Assembly: GCF_964204865.1 (NCBI RefSeq)
Contig: NC_135255.1
Coordinates: forward strand, 9,949,135-10,013,134
Source of the DNA: Styela clava
Taxonomy: Eukaryota; Chordata; Ascidiacea; Stolidobranchia; Styelidae
Reading direction: 5' to 3'
Length of the DNA: 64,000 bases
Shown: positions 22,002 to 34,150 of the stretch, one piece after another
Layout: each line of letters begins with the position of its first letter
Position numbering within the stretch: position 1 is the stretch's first letter
The notes under the pieces: model-generated
Databases searched by the model: none
What the model was told of the DNA's origin: nothing
The model's input: only the letters and a program-made list of their open reading frames with translations
Translations under genes and position numbers: made by a program

Positions 22002-24659
22002 CTTCAGTTCAATTGGACAGGATTATCAAACTAGCGATATTCAATTTTATTCTGTATGCTTCTTGTCCGATGATTCTCAAACTGCGCCGCGCCACACTAG
22101 TGCAGTGGTAAATTTTTCTTGGAGGTTTTTTATTTAGGGGAAAATCAATTGTGTTTAGTCCGTTAAAATTTAGTATAAATTATCTAACGTTTAAATCTAA
22201 CGTTTAGACTAAGTTAAATAATATAATAAGGAAAAGTCTTTTTAAAAAGCACGTTCATTAATACGTGAATAGACAGTTCGAGAAACGAGTAGGCATTATG
22301 TAAGGGAGATTACATTTAGTATGGTCATTGTTGCTTCGGGACCAGAGGATCACCCACCAAATTTTGAGCTTTGTTTTCACAAGTAAGCAAATATGCTTAC
22401 GATTCCTTTTCATTAATTGGGTTTAAAGTCATCAAAATAATATTGGCATTCAGATTTTTATTTCTTCGCTAATGGAATTGCTGCCCCGGAAGATAATAAA
22501 ATAAGATCGAGAACTATTGAAACTGACGCTTGGCAACGAAAGGACCTCGTTCTCGTTTCAAATACAGATTCATCCATCAAAATTGAAGCTTATATAATTT
22601 AAAAACTTTGTTTTGTAATAAGTCTGGTACAATTTTTTTTAACTGTGTATTGGAAAAAATTGAAGAACTACTGTTTAGTTAGTTATTCGCTTACAGGAAC
22701 GCAGAAGTGAATCATACGCAAGAAGTACTGTATTCCTCTTTGTCTTCTCCCACCAACTGAATATTCCATTAGTATTTTAAATGTTTATATCGCGCTGACT
22801 TTTCGGTTTAAAGCAGCTGGAAGTCAATCATTTAATCGGGAAATGGATAAACTGCTCGGTAATGCAACCAAACCGGAAGTATAAATCATTTTGATAGCTG
22901 TTGTACAATTCCGATAAAATAAATAACAGAATATACGTATACCGTTTGACCGGAAATCTGTCTTATCGGCAGATCATGATGTGACCTCATTTGACCGAAC
23001 TGATAAGTCTTGTACCATAATTAGTTTTGCAAATTGGGTAGGAAATCACTACTCTGCGATTCTGGTGCGAAGTTGGCTCAGTGTAAGAACACGTAACCTT
23101 TACCCTTTTTTTAACAGTATTTGAAATTCAAACTTTGATGACACGTTCACATACGAAGATCTTGTTTTAGCAACGCCATCAATACACAAGTCAATTACTT
23201 TCATGACCCTAGGGCCAAGTTGGCGTAAGCTTTGTCTTAAATTGAAGAATGAACGTGACGTGCTTCATTTTTTGTAATGTCACGATTGGGTAGTCGTTTT
23301 GTCCAGTTAATTGACAGCAGCATTGCAGTGAATATCGAGACAAACTAGAGTCGTTTACCCCCCCCCCCCCCCCCCATTTCTGCATAGCCCGAGGAGTAAA
23401 AAGTTACATCACACCTGATTGTTCATTGGCAGATATGCATGATCTATGGTGGTATAACAATTTCCCGCCATTGAAGAATATTTTTGAAAACTATGATTTG
23501 TTATATATATTATTTGTTATCATAATGAGCATTTGGATGATTTCTCTGAAGTTCTGGATTTATATGTATTTTCGTTATCATTGTCAAATTTAAAGACTCT
23601 CTTGTAGTCTGAAAAGACACAACCATTAGTTTATTTTACCATCTCGGTGAATCGATTGCCAAACAAAACAATATTCAATAAAATTTCGAATTCTAAAAGC
23701 AGAGTTCAAAAAAGCATGTATTTATAGAGTTTGCTTCGCCTTGATATTTTTTCCCGTTTTTCCCATTTAATATAATGCCTTTGGGGAAATCGATTTTGAT
23801 CACTGGAATACAAAATTATTTCATTAGGAAGCACATGATAGTGACAAATTACTTGTCGTCAGAACATTGTCTCTTCATAATATCAATCAATAACCGTGTA
23901 CTTAATAATATCTCAATCTGACTTTAATGCTCCAAAAATAAATTTTCAAATCGAACATCCCTATATAAAAAAGTGATCGTCCCACAATTCAGTTTTTAAG
24001 ATCAAGATTATGATGGCAGTTTGCTCTTACGAATGGAACGCTTTAGATATCTTGAAAATACAATTTGAAGTAAGTCTAAGGAAGAGGAATACATTGATGA
24101 TTTTGTAAATAACTTTTTACGCTATCATAATTCGTTTAATTAATATTTTTTTTTATCTGTTCAACTATTTATTAAACTGTTGTAATGATTGGTAAATATT
24201 GTTTAAAAAGATAGGTTAGTCAATAGTTTATTTATCAATGCAACAAGAATACGTTTAAACGAAAAGATGCTTCACAATCTGGAAGTTTAGGTCATTCCAG
24301 AATGCACGGCAAGCTGCGTGTCCTAATAACAAAATTTCACTCGAACAACCGTGTGTTAAGATACAGTCAGTGTGTAGCAACTTTTCCCTACATGTGTAAA
24401 TTTCGTAGGCTATGTTAGTCACCAAGTTTTGTACATCTCCTGAAACGTTTTAGACTTAAAAAGCAATCCAAACGTAACACATCAGTTTGAAAGCAAATAA
24501 ATTTTGATTAATTTGTAATTGTGACCCGTGTTCCCCAAAATAGCATTTTCACATATTAATATCCTATCTTCACTTGAAATTTATATAAATTTTCGCATAA
24601 TTGAGAAAGGCAAATTTCACATGCACTCATCTTAAAAATAAATGGGTTAGGGTTATAGC
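22002..24659. other. Intergenic stretch, includes an 18-bp C homopolymer
   Basis: No gene or recognisable element. An uninterrupted run of 18 C occurs at 23358-23375. Short AT-rich low-complexity stretches surround it. Confidence 0.4.
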
Positions 24660-25155
24660 CAGGGTTGCCATCGATATGAACCCAAAAATAAGGACATCAG
24701 GGAAACATAATTATAGAATAACAAAGAACGAAATGTTATAAACAAAATGTGATCATGCCAGTGCGACTCATGTTAAATCATACTTTGCACTATAAAGGAT
24801 TTGCTCCAGCAGTTCTTTATTCATAGAAACTATCTGTTCTATCTCAGTTTTGATTTCAAGTTACACGAACTGATTTTTGCCGGTAGGCTATTGTTTTGTC
24901 ATTGTGTCAATTAATTTGCTGTTATTATGTAATGAGAGCGCGTAGCAAACAATGAGGTTGTAAAATAGCATTTCTAGCAAATCAATATTCGAATTGACCG
25001 ATCTAAGTGCCAGGTATAAGAACCCTTCACTCATAAAATAAGGGCACATGTCAATATAAGGACATTTCTTAGAAATAAACACAAAATTAATTTCTAAGAC
25101 AAAGACTTTCGAAATAAGGATAAATCTTAGAAATAAGGACGTTATGGCATCCCTG
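24660..25155. mobile_element. Non-autonomous hAT element (family H2, copy 2) with 8-bp target duplication
   Basis: Starts CAGGGTTGCCATCG and ends with the inverse of CAGGGATGCCATAACGTC. It is flanked on both sides by GTTATAGC (24652-24659 and 25156-25163), a perfect 8-bp target duplication. Repeated AAATAAGGAC motifs lie near both ends. It is 496 bp and has no intact ORF. It is related to the copy at 17846. Confidence 0.88.
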
Positions 25156-25163
25156 GTTATAGC

Positions 25164-28100
25164 CAACAAACGTCTCTTTATTGCTTGGAAATCCGATTAA
25201 TTCACCAAATGTTATTTAGGGTACAACGAAAGTTTATTACTTCGTGCAACCAAAAGATTATATTCTGCTTTTTGATTCACAAATATCGAAAGATTTCGAG
25301 ATTAATTTTGATACATCTAATTAAGTCAGGCCTTCGGGGTAAACAACTTGTAAGCTGTGGTTTCAATCATGTCTACAGATAGAAACAATTTCAATAACAA
25401 TACTGAAGATTCGTCTTTCATTTCACGCAATTCAACCCGAAATTAAATAACATCTTGCAATTCTTCGTATTGAAAATACGCGGTGAAATCGGTACATACT
25501 ATTGAAAAAATTAATTAATTATCTGTTACTTTACAAAGCATGAATATCGCATGTTATAAACGCGTGGAGATACTTTTTCTGTAAATGTCACAGTATAACT
25601 ATAATTATCAATACCATTTATTTCGATCGTTAAAAAATTGTGTGTCAATCAAATACACTTACAGCATTGTTTAATTACTTTAGGATGCGCTTTGGCACGA
25701 GACAGTAATTTCATGTTGACGATGGCACTAAATCAATTTGATTCATGGTTGAAAATATTTGATTTATGATAGTTGAAATGGCTGACATAACGGAAAGGTC
25801 ACACATGATTATGTAATAACTCGTATCTCTCAATATTCTGATTATTGTTTTCTCAATTTTATTGATTTATTTATTCTATTACATTTTCGTAAATTGAACC
25901 GTAATTTTGGTATTTATTAAGAACGTTTGATGGTAACATATTAACCGATTGCTTTATACCAATAAAGCAAAACAGACTGACTTCAGCATATTTATTTTAT
26001 TAAAAAACAACTTAGATTAGGTTCGGATAAGCTATAAATACTTAATACAGACGTCAATCAAATGTAATGCACGTTTTGTAATATAAATTATACTAGGTTG
26101 CTTAATGGATTAATAAATCGTCATGATTACTACTTTTTTTAATCGAATCGAAACTTCATTTAATAATAGCGAATCATTGTAAACCACTGACTAAATTTGT
26201 TTATACATTTGTTCTTTTTTCCCACATAAAGAAGTTATACATTGATTGATACTTCAGCAAAAACTACAGAAATAAATCATAGTACTTAATCCATTTATTG
26301 CTAATATAGCAATGAAAATGACTGCACAGAATGATTGCATAAAAGCCAATTTTACGCGTATACGGGAGAAAATATCCGGTTTGATGTATCATGCTTCACT
26401 AAATGTGATCGTTTATTTTGATAACAGTTTCTCCCAATGTCATACATTCACGAGACGCAATTCCTAAAGGATCTTGTGTTTCCAAAGTTTGATAAAGTTA
26501 AGTGCAATAGATGACATTATACATAACTCAAATCTGGGAGTACAGTTGAAACTCAACTTTATTGTAAAGTAAATATAAACTAATTACGTCAGTATAGGAT
26601 CACGCAAAATTCTTCATAGTTTACGATTCATTTTTATATCATATTATTATAATTATTGATATTATCAACCGAACCCAAGTCACATCCATTATATGAAAAA
26701 TCGATTCGCAATTTTTATTACTCATAATAATATTAAAAGTCATCACAATATTGTGTCATAATGGTATTGAGTAATAAATATTAAAGAGAATTTCATAAAT
26801 TTTCATTCGAAGCTGAATTATATGCTAATAAAATTATATAAAAATTTGGACGATGTACACAGATTGAAAATATTGCATTTAATATAAAAAGGTAAACATG
26901 TTTATAAGATTCAAATTGATTCTACGTCAACATAGAAGTTGAAAGTTTACGTTTTATATTCAGGCTTGTGATGACGCCATGGTAATGCCTACCTCTGAGT
27001 CATATTCAACTAACTGAAACCAAAAACTATCTTTAGTATATAGTAGTTCGAACTATGTTTTTGTGAAAATGATCGATATTTTTTTATTATTCATAACAGG
27101 TGAAAAACAATGCTCTCCCATAATTTCACAAGCTACCGCTAGTTTTTTTTTTGGAATGCGTGAGTGGTTGTTTGCCACAAAAGTGCGAGAAAATTCCTTG
27201 TATGGCTCAAGTCATTCGCCGCATGTTTGTGGAATCTCTATAAATGCGCTACACTGTGGTGAACTAATTCACATGTCTTGATAAATGGTAAGTAAGACAT
27301 GTTGCATGTTGGAGCTTGTCAGGACAACTCATTCAAAGTGGAATTAGCTGACTACCAATATGATCTTCGGATGTGGAATGAGTGGCGGGGCATTGTGATT
27401 GAGTACTATTAAAAATGCGCTTCTATTGATATCAGTAATTTATCAGCCGTATTATGCCTATCAACATTCGTAATACTAATTTCCGAGTTTTTGACGAGGT
27501 CCGTATCGTGTCATCACGCATTTCTGCACTCAGTGTTGGGCACTGTTTGAATTAATGGTTTGTTGATATTTTCGAAATTTTAGGCATATTTGTATTGATC
27601 AGTGAGGGATGTATAAGTATCTTTGTAGAAGTTCAATTCATTGAAAAGTGACTCCAGTCACGTAGCTTTGCTTTAGAATATTTTAAAATGTGATAGTGAG
27701 ATGTTTACGATAAAAAATTCTATGTTAAGGAAGATTTGTCTTAGGTGTAAACAAGCAATGTAGGAAGAAATGCAACGCTCGATGCCTCACGTAGTATCTC
27801 AAATACGAATGTTGGAAACACGATCAAAACATAATTGTTCAATTGTTGTAACTTATTCGTTAAAAATCAATTCTGCCACCTATAGGCGCCATTGAACAAC
27901 GCAGTTACGGGTTTGTGCAAGGAGATTCAATAAATACTGAAATAGCAACAAATTTTTTTTATAATAAAGAAAATTACACACCGAAGTCATTGGGGAGAAA
28001 TTGAATTGTGAAAAATTCTTCAAAAGCATCAGACGATGCGCTTAAATATAGTTTAAGTTCGATTTGTTATGGAAATGTGTTTCATAACTTAATCCCTGCA

Positions 28101-28277
28101 AAGAGAAATTCCCGTTTGTGCAGGTTTGATGCAAACCGGTTCCGTAAGTACGTAGATCGTTGTATTTTGTGGGCTTCATTGTGTTTACCCAAAATATACA
28201 CCTGTTATTTAATTAATTCTCAGAACAAACTATTAATATAAAAACTATTTTAATAAGCAGTATCTGAATTAAAAAAT
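25164..28277. other. Intergenic stretch with no recognised feature
   Basis: AT-rich, no domain-bearing ORF and no RNA gene seen. The last few hundred bases presumably hold the promoter of the lectin-like gene starting at 28278, but I cannot point to a specific element. Confidence 0.4.
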
Positions 28278-29274
28278 ATGAAGATGATATCAAGTTTGAT
28301 ATTTGTAATATTGACGTCCTTCATATCAGTCACTTCAGCATCGTCTCTGAGAAATGTGTTTCCTGCAGGTAAATATTAACTATGCTCTATTATTAGCATA
28401 TATTGTAATGCGTATATGAATCCTAATAATATGATGAGGCAATTTTCATAATTTGTTTATTATCAACGCATTCACTAATTTATGCGCTTCAATCTAATCT
28501 CTTCTAGTTGCTCTCCCAGCTGATGAGTTCTGTCCGTTGAGTTGCAAAGGATCTTGTTATTATCAAATTAAACGCATTGTGCCATATGAATGGTCTGGGG
28601 CCAATGACGAATGTGAAAAACTACAAGAAAATGGCCATCTTGCCAATATTTACAATTATGAATGTTACACGGAGATTCGGGCACACCTGGTTCAAGTTCG
28701 CAGCAGAGGCGAAATTTTGATTGGCATGAAATTTTTCAAGGTATGATATAATGGTTAAATTTTGACACAAATGATCGAAAAAACTAATTCTAAATAAAAC
28801 GACTGTAAAGTCATTAATCTCATCTCTAAAATCTTAACTGATCCAAGTTGACGAAATGTATGAAACATGTCCAATTCCCAATTAAAATATTCCTAATCAA
28901 TTTTCATGTCATAATATGTTAAAAACAATGGAAAAAGTGGATGTTATTATGTATGAATAAAGCTTAATTACCTCAATTTTTCAATGCGAATGTAAACATT
29001 ATAAAATCGGTGTGAGTTGACAATATTGTAACAAAGTTGATGTAATATTCATATTACATTATTGCAGGCAGCAAACAATCCAAGCAACAAAATCAATCTC
29101 TTCAGGAGTAAAAAACAAATTACTGTTCCTAAGTGGTACCGACGAAGACCCAACCGAATTGGACAAACAGAAATGACTTTGCTCGTCGGTCAAAACACGA
29201 AATTTAGTGGGATGAGAAACGTCCTCGACGAATCAAAACACACACAAATTTTGTGCGAAATACAAAAGAAATAG
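28278..29274 (+). CDS. Small secreted C-type-lectin-like protein 1
   Basis: Three exons: 28278-28368 (91 bp), 28508-28740 (233 bp), 29068-29274 (207 bp, TAG stop), GT-AG throughout, phases 1 then 0, 176 aa. Exon 1 is a signal peptide (MKMISSLIFVILTSFISV). Exon 2 starts a C-type-lectin fold: FCPLSCKGSCYYQI, W at EWSGANDECE, then GHLANIYNYECY and ILIGMKF. Exon 3 is atypical: in place of the usual WND/calcium-site and late cysteine pair it has basic PKWYRRRPNRIG and only one cysteine near the end (LCEIQKK). Carbohydrate or calcium binding is therefore doubtful. Polyadenylation signals AATAAA lie at 29978 and 30003. The paralogue at 34.2 kb has the same exon plan. The family is usually extracellular recognition or immunity; the exact role is unknown. 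Confidence 0.85.
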
Positions 29275-30281
29275 GAATAATATTGATGCTGTTGTGCAGC
29301 CGTGTTGTCGAAAATATCAAATTAACGAGCATTCTGCAGTTAATTTAAATCGAACATCTCCTGCATATCGAATCTAGTGCATTGTTCACTTTTTTTTTTG
29401 GTTTTATGTAAAATAGTACTGTGCCCAACATATTTAATGGCTTGATTCATAGGTTATCCCAGTGCCGTCCATGTTTAAAAAATACTTTTGAGAAGTGTTA
29501 TTACTTTCGGGAATAACACATTCTATTGATCTAAAATATGAAAGTATTTTTGACCGCTTTTTATAAAGCGTTTCACTCATTTTTTCCATTAGCTTTGAAG
29601 GTAACGAAATCTGTTTTGTTTCGATATGGTTCAAGCAATAGCACCCCGTATGATGCCTGATGCTTTATTTATTTCATTATCACAGTAAGATAACTTATAA
29701 TTTAAAAACATTTTTTTCCTATGTTAATCATCAAGTAAACGAGGGTGACAACATTGTATAAATTTATAGTTAAAGTTTTGATTACATCACTTAACTAACA
29801 TGCTTATTTTTCGGATATTTATTTATCGTTTTTGAAAATTATTGCTGTCACGACTGAAGCAAGTTGTTCCCTGTCATACATTTGTGTGTGTATATTCATA
29901 TTATTTATTGTTATGTGCATTATAATGTAATTCATTTAACACATGCTATTTTGCTATATGCGAACTATATAATCTTCAATAAATTCTAGCCTAGAACTTT
30001 TAAATAAAGAAATACTAAATTAAAAAAAAAATGTTCGAAGTGAATTGAATTGACCAAAGCAGTTGAATGGGACATGAGTCGCAAAACACAGGAGTTAATC
30101 AAAGACAGGTTGAATTCGTGTGGTCTCAGCAGATTAAGATGTCGTTTAAAATACGTTTTCGATGTTCAACAAAAACAATATTGACAGTAATTCAACATGT
30201 TGAAGAGTTGGAATGGCTTAGTTTCAAGGTATTTTTTCGTGGTTGCCATGACGTTTCAAATTCGAACGTCATAACGTAAAA

Positions 30282-31194
30282 ATGCGGATAATTGAAAACA
30301 TGATAGTTTCCGTTCCAGTACAAAGCGAGAAATATTACAATTGCAAACAACACTGCATATACAGCGTGCAAGCAGGTGCGTAATATTGCTAACTAACTAG
30401 TGGTAATCAAGAATAATATTAAAAAGGGAACAGGTTCGTGCATAGGAAAAAACGAGATAAAACATTTGATTGTAAACGGAGTAGTTTAGGCGCAAAATAA
30501 TTTTCCCGTGTTAGTATTATGCAGATACCTAGTTTAGAAAGAACATTTGCTACTGGGCGAGAAAGTGTGGATTGCGTGGGCGCTACAATGACCAGTCCAA
30601 GTCAAATTCTATATATCTGATGTGGCAACAGAGTAAGGTCACATGTTTCAGGACATTGTGCTCAATAAGGTGTTCTTACTCAACTTAATACATAACATCA
30701 TCCAATTTATGAATATGATACGTTTTAAATAAATGGTATATTATAGTTCAAATTCAGTAAAATATATGATTTATATTTATTTACTTCGAAACTGCCACAA
30801 GATGCCCAATTTCGATGACGTCATCACACACAAAATATGAATCCCATAGAGCTCAAAAAATTTTTGAAATAAATAAGCGTAATAGCCTTCATAATGAAAA
30901 ATACGTAATAGCAGAACGATCCATATGTCCATTTGGTGTCCAATACTATATACGTCATTTGCACATATAAATTCTTATGCGTAGTAAATGATATTCAACT
31001 TGAAGAGAAATGACAAATTGATTAAATTTGAGCAATCTTGATCGAACTGCTGACAACAGTAAATCAGTTTCATCATTGGGTATTGTCGGGTTATTTTCGT
31101 AATGTTTACTTTAGAATTTTATATCATGTGACGAGCTCGATTTTTAACATAACCAAAACAGGTGAAGTCATGACTGGTCATTTACCATTTATGG
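30282..31194 (+). pseudogene. Unit-A copies of the first two exons of a candidate small gene
   Basis: 30282-30375 (94 bp, ATG start, exit phase 1) and 31162-31194 (33 bp, phase 1-1) are the counterparts of 32605-32698 and 33484-33516. Only unit B is followed by the third exon, so this set lacks its own ending. It could still splice into the distal exon at 33769. Confidence 0.3.
30800..30960 (+). repeat. Dispersed repeat family R1, copies in the tandem units
   Basis: GATGACGTCATCAC, GAATCCCATAGAGC, ATAGCCTTC, GAACGATCCATATG and GGTGTCCAATA. It is duplicated at about 33125-33280 as part of unit B. Confidence 0.55.
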
Positions 31195-31197
31195 GTA

Positions 31198-33521
31198 ATT
31201 CCCAATTGAAATATTCCTAATTAATTTTCATGTCATAATATGTTAAAAACAATGGAAAAAGTGGATGTTATTATGTATGAATAAAGCTTATTTACCTCAA
31301 TTTTTCAATGCGAATGTAAACATTATAAAATCGGTGTGAGTTGACAATATTGTAACAAAGTTGATGTAATATTCATATTACATTATTGCAGGCAGCAAAC
31401 AATCCAAGCAACAAAATCAATCTCTTCAGGAGTAAAAAACAAATTACTGTTCCTAAGTGGTACCGACGAAGACCCAACCGAATTGGACAAACAGAAATGA
31501 CTTTGCTCGTCGGTCAAAACACGAAATTTAGTGGGATGAGAAACGTCCTCGACGAATCAAAACACACACAAAGTTTGTGCGAAATACAAAAGAAATAGGA
31601 ATAATATTGATGCTGTTGTGCAGCCGTGTTGTCGAAAATATCAAATTAACGAGCATTCTGCAGTTAATTTAAATCGACCATCTCCTGCATATCGAATCTA
31701 GTGCATTGTTCATTTTTTTTTTTGGTTTTATGTAAAATAGTACTGTGCCCAACATATTTAATGGCTTGATTCATAGGTTATCCCAGTGCCGTCCGTGTTT
31801 AAAAAATACTTTTGAGAAGTGTTATTACTTTCGGGAATAACACATTCTATTGATCTAAAATATGAAAGTATTTTTGACCGCTTTTTATAAAGCGTTTCAC
31901 TCATTTTTTCCATTAGCTTTGAAGGTAACGAAATCTGTTCTGTTTCGATATGGTTCAAGCAATAGCACCCCGTATGATGCCTGATGCTTTATTTATTTCA
32001 TTATCACAGTAAGATAACTTATAATTTAAAAACATTTATTTCCTATGTTATTCATCAAGTAAACGAGAGTGACAACATTGTATAAATTTATAGTTAAAGT
32101 TTTGATTACATCACTTAACTAACATGCTTATTTTTCGGATATTTATTTATCGTTTTTGAAATTTATTGCTGTCACGACTGAAGCAAGTTGTTCCCTGTCA
32201 TACATTTGTGTGTGTATATTCATATTATTTATTGTTATGTGCATTATAATGTAATTCATTTAACACATGCTATTTTGCTATATGCGAACTATATAATCTT
32301 CAATAAATTCTAGCCTAGAACTTTTAAATAAAGAAATACTAAATTAAAAAAAAATGTTCGGAGTGAATTGAATTGACCAAAGCAGTTGAATGGAACATGA
32401 GTCGCAAAACACAGGAGTTAATCAATAACAGGTTGAATTCGTGTGGTCTCAGCAGATTAAGATGTCGTTTAAAATACGTTTTCGATGTTCAACAAAAACA
32501 ATATTGACAGTAATTCAACATGTTGAAGAGTTGGAATGGCTTAGTTCCAAGGTATTTTTTCGTGGTTGCCATGACGTTTCAAATTCGAACGTCATAACGT
32601 AAAAATGCGGATAATTGAAAACATGATAGTTTCCGTTCCAGTACAAAGCGAGAAATATTACAATTGCAAACAACACTGCATATACAGCGTGCAAGCAGGT
32701 GCGTAATATTGCTAACTAACTAGTGGTAATCAAGAATAATATTAAAAAGGGAACAGGTTCGTGCATAGGAAAAAACGGGATAAAACATTTGATTGTAAAC
32801 GGAGTAGTTTAGGCGCAAAATAATTTTCCCGTGTTAGTATTATGCAGATACCTAGTTTAGAAAGAACATTTGCTACTGGGCGAGAAAGTGTGGATTGCGT
32901 GGGCGCTACAATGACCAGTCCAAGTCAAATTCTATATTCCTGATGTGGCAACAGAGTAAGGTCACATGTTTCAGGACATTGTGCTCAATTTGGTCTTCTT
33001 ACTCAACTTAATACATAACATCATCCAATTTATGAATATGATACGTTTTAAATAAATGGTATATTATAGTTCAAATTCAGTAAACTATATGATTTATATT
33101 TATTTACTTCGAAACTGCCACAAGATGCCCAATTTCGATGACGTCATCGCACACAAAATATGAATCCCATAGAGCTCAAAAAATTTTTGAAATAAATAAG
33201 CGTAATAGCCTTCATAATGAAAAAATACGTAAGAGCAGAACGATCCATGTTCATTTGGTGTCCAATACTATATACGTCATTTGCACATATAAATTCTTAT
33301 GCGTAGTAAATGATATTCAACTTGAAGAGAAATGACAAATTGATTAAATTTGAGCAATCTTGATCGAACTGCTGACAACAGTAAATCAGTTTCATCATTG
33401 GGTGTTGTCGGGTTATTTTCGTAATGTTTACTTTAGAATTTTATATCATGTGACGAGCTCGATTTTTAACATAACCAAAACAGGTGAAGTCATGACTGGT
33501 CATTTACCATTTATGGGTAAG
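31198..33521 (+). repeat. Tandem duplication unit B (about 2.32 kb)
   Basis: Second unit of the tandem pair. The junction falls where the unit-A end ATTTATGGGTAA runs into TTCCCAATTGAAATATTCC, the equivalent of the unit start at 28874. Sequence beyond 33521 is unique. Confidence 0.92.
31392..31598 (+). CDS. Duplicated terminal exon of lectin-like gene 1 (alternative or unused)
   Basis: A 207-bp copy of exon 3 (29068-29274) with its acceptor (ATTGCAG), open frame and TAG stop intact. It differs from the original at one residue (QILCEIQ becomes QSLCEIQ). No copies of exons 1-2 accompany it, so it can only be used as an alternative last exon by splicing from 28740 past the first exon 3, or it is silent. 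Polyadenylation signals are duplicated with it. Confidence 0.6.
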   Translation, partial: AANNPSNKINLFRSKKQITVPKWYRRRPNRIGQTEMTLLVGQNTKFSGMRNVLDESKHTQSLCEIQKK

Positions 33522-33842
33522 TCTCCAAATCGTGCATCATATTCTCAATGAAAGTAATAAAATTAACTCAATACAGAAATCGAAATATGCAAAAAACGAC
33601 CATATTTTTTTGATTTGTCAGAATTATCATGTGCGAATGCTTATGTTTTGGTTTATATTTTAGTTTTTTTAAACGCTGTATATTCAAGCTCTGAGTTTGA
33701 GAGTGACTTTGCGTAAATAAATGAAAAGTAATGTTGTGAGAAATAAATTTTAATTGCGTATTTCACAGGTCATAATAGATATCCTGTATATCTCGGATCT
33801 ATCAATCAAACTACAGCCGAGGGAATTTCTCCGTATATTTGA
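32605..33842 (+). CDS. Candidate small three-exon gene, 66 aa, unknown function
   Basis: Exons 32605-32698 (94 bp, ATG), 33484-33516 (33 bp) and 33769-33842 (74 bp, TGA) join at GT-AG sites with every junction in phase 1, giving 66 aa. Exon 1 ends with a cysteine pair and tyrosines (KYYNCKQHCIYSVQ), loosely reminiscent of the CKGSCYYQI start of the neighbouring lectin-like domain. Exon 2 encodes GEVMTGHLPFM and exon 3 NRYPVYLGSINQTTAEG, with one N-glycosylation site. No clear signal peptide is present in the first exon, so an upstream leader exon may exist. The consistent phases are the main support; it could be chance or a degenerate lectin paralogue. Confidence 0.3.
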
Positions 33843-34150
33843 TTCTATAAAAGCCAATGCGGTTAGCTCAGTACGATAGACAAAAGTGCATGATGGGGGA
33901 AGGCTTCGCAGCAGAAAAGCATATTCTACTCTTTTAAAATTTGACTGCAGTATAAGCTATCTTGTAAAAACTAAGACAATTTGCATCGTTAAAAAACGTA
34001 AATATATATAATTAGTTTCTTTACTATCCACTAAAAAAGATGTCTTAGAATTTATGTGTCCCTGATGTATTTTGAAAATACCTGTTGATATTCCAAAATT
34101 TCTTTTTTACAGATATTCATGTCAACAAACATTAAATTAATATAACGATA

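Larger units (their letters stand above)
28874..31197 (+). repeat. Tandem duplication unit A (about 2.32 kb)
   Basis: Nearly identical to the adjacent unit B (31198-33521) with an offset of about 2322-2324 bp. It contains part of intron 2, all of exon 3 and the 3' flank of the lectin-like gene, plus two candidate small exons (30282-30375 and 31162-31194). Differences are scattered single bases and 1-2 base indels. Confidence 0.92.
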
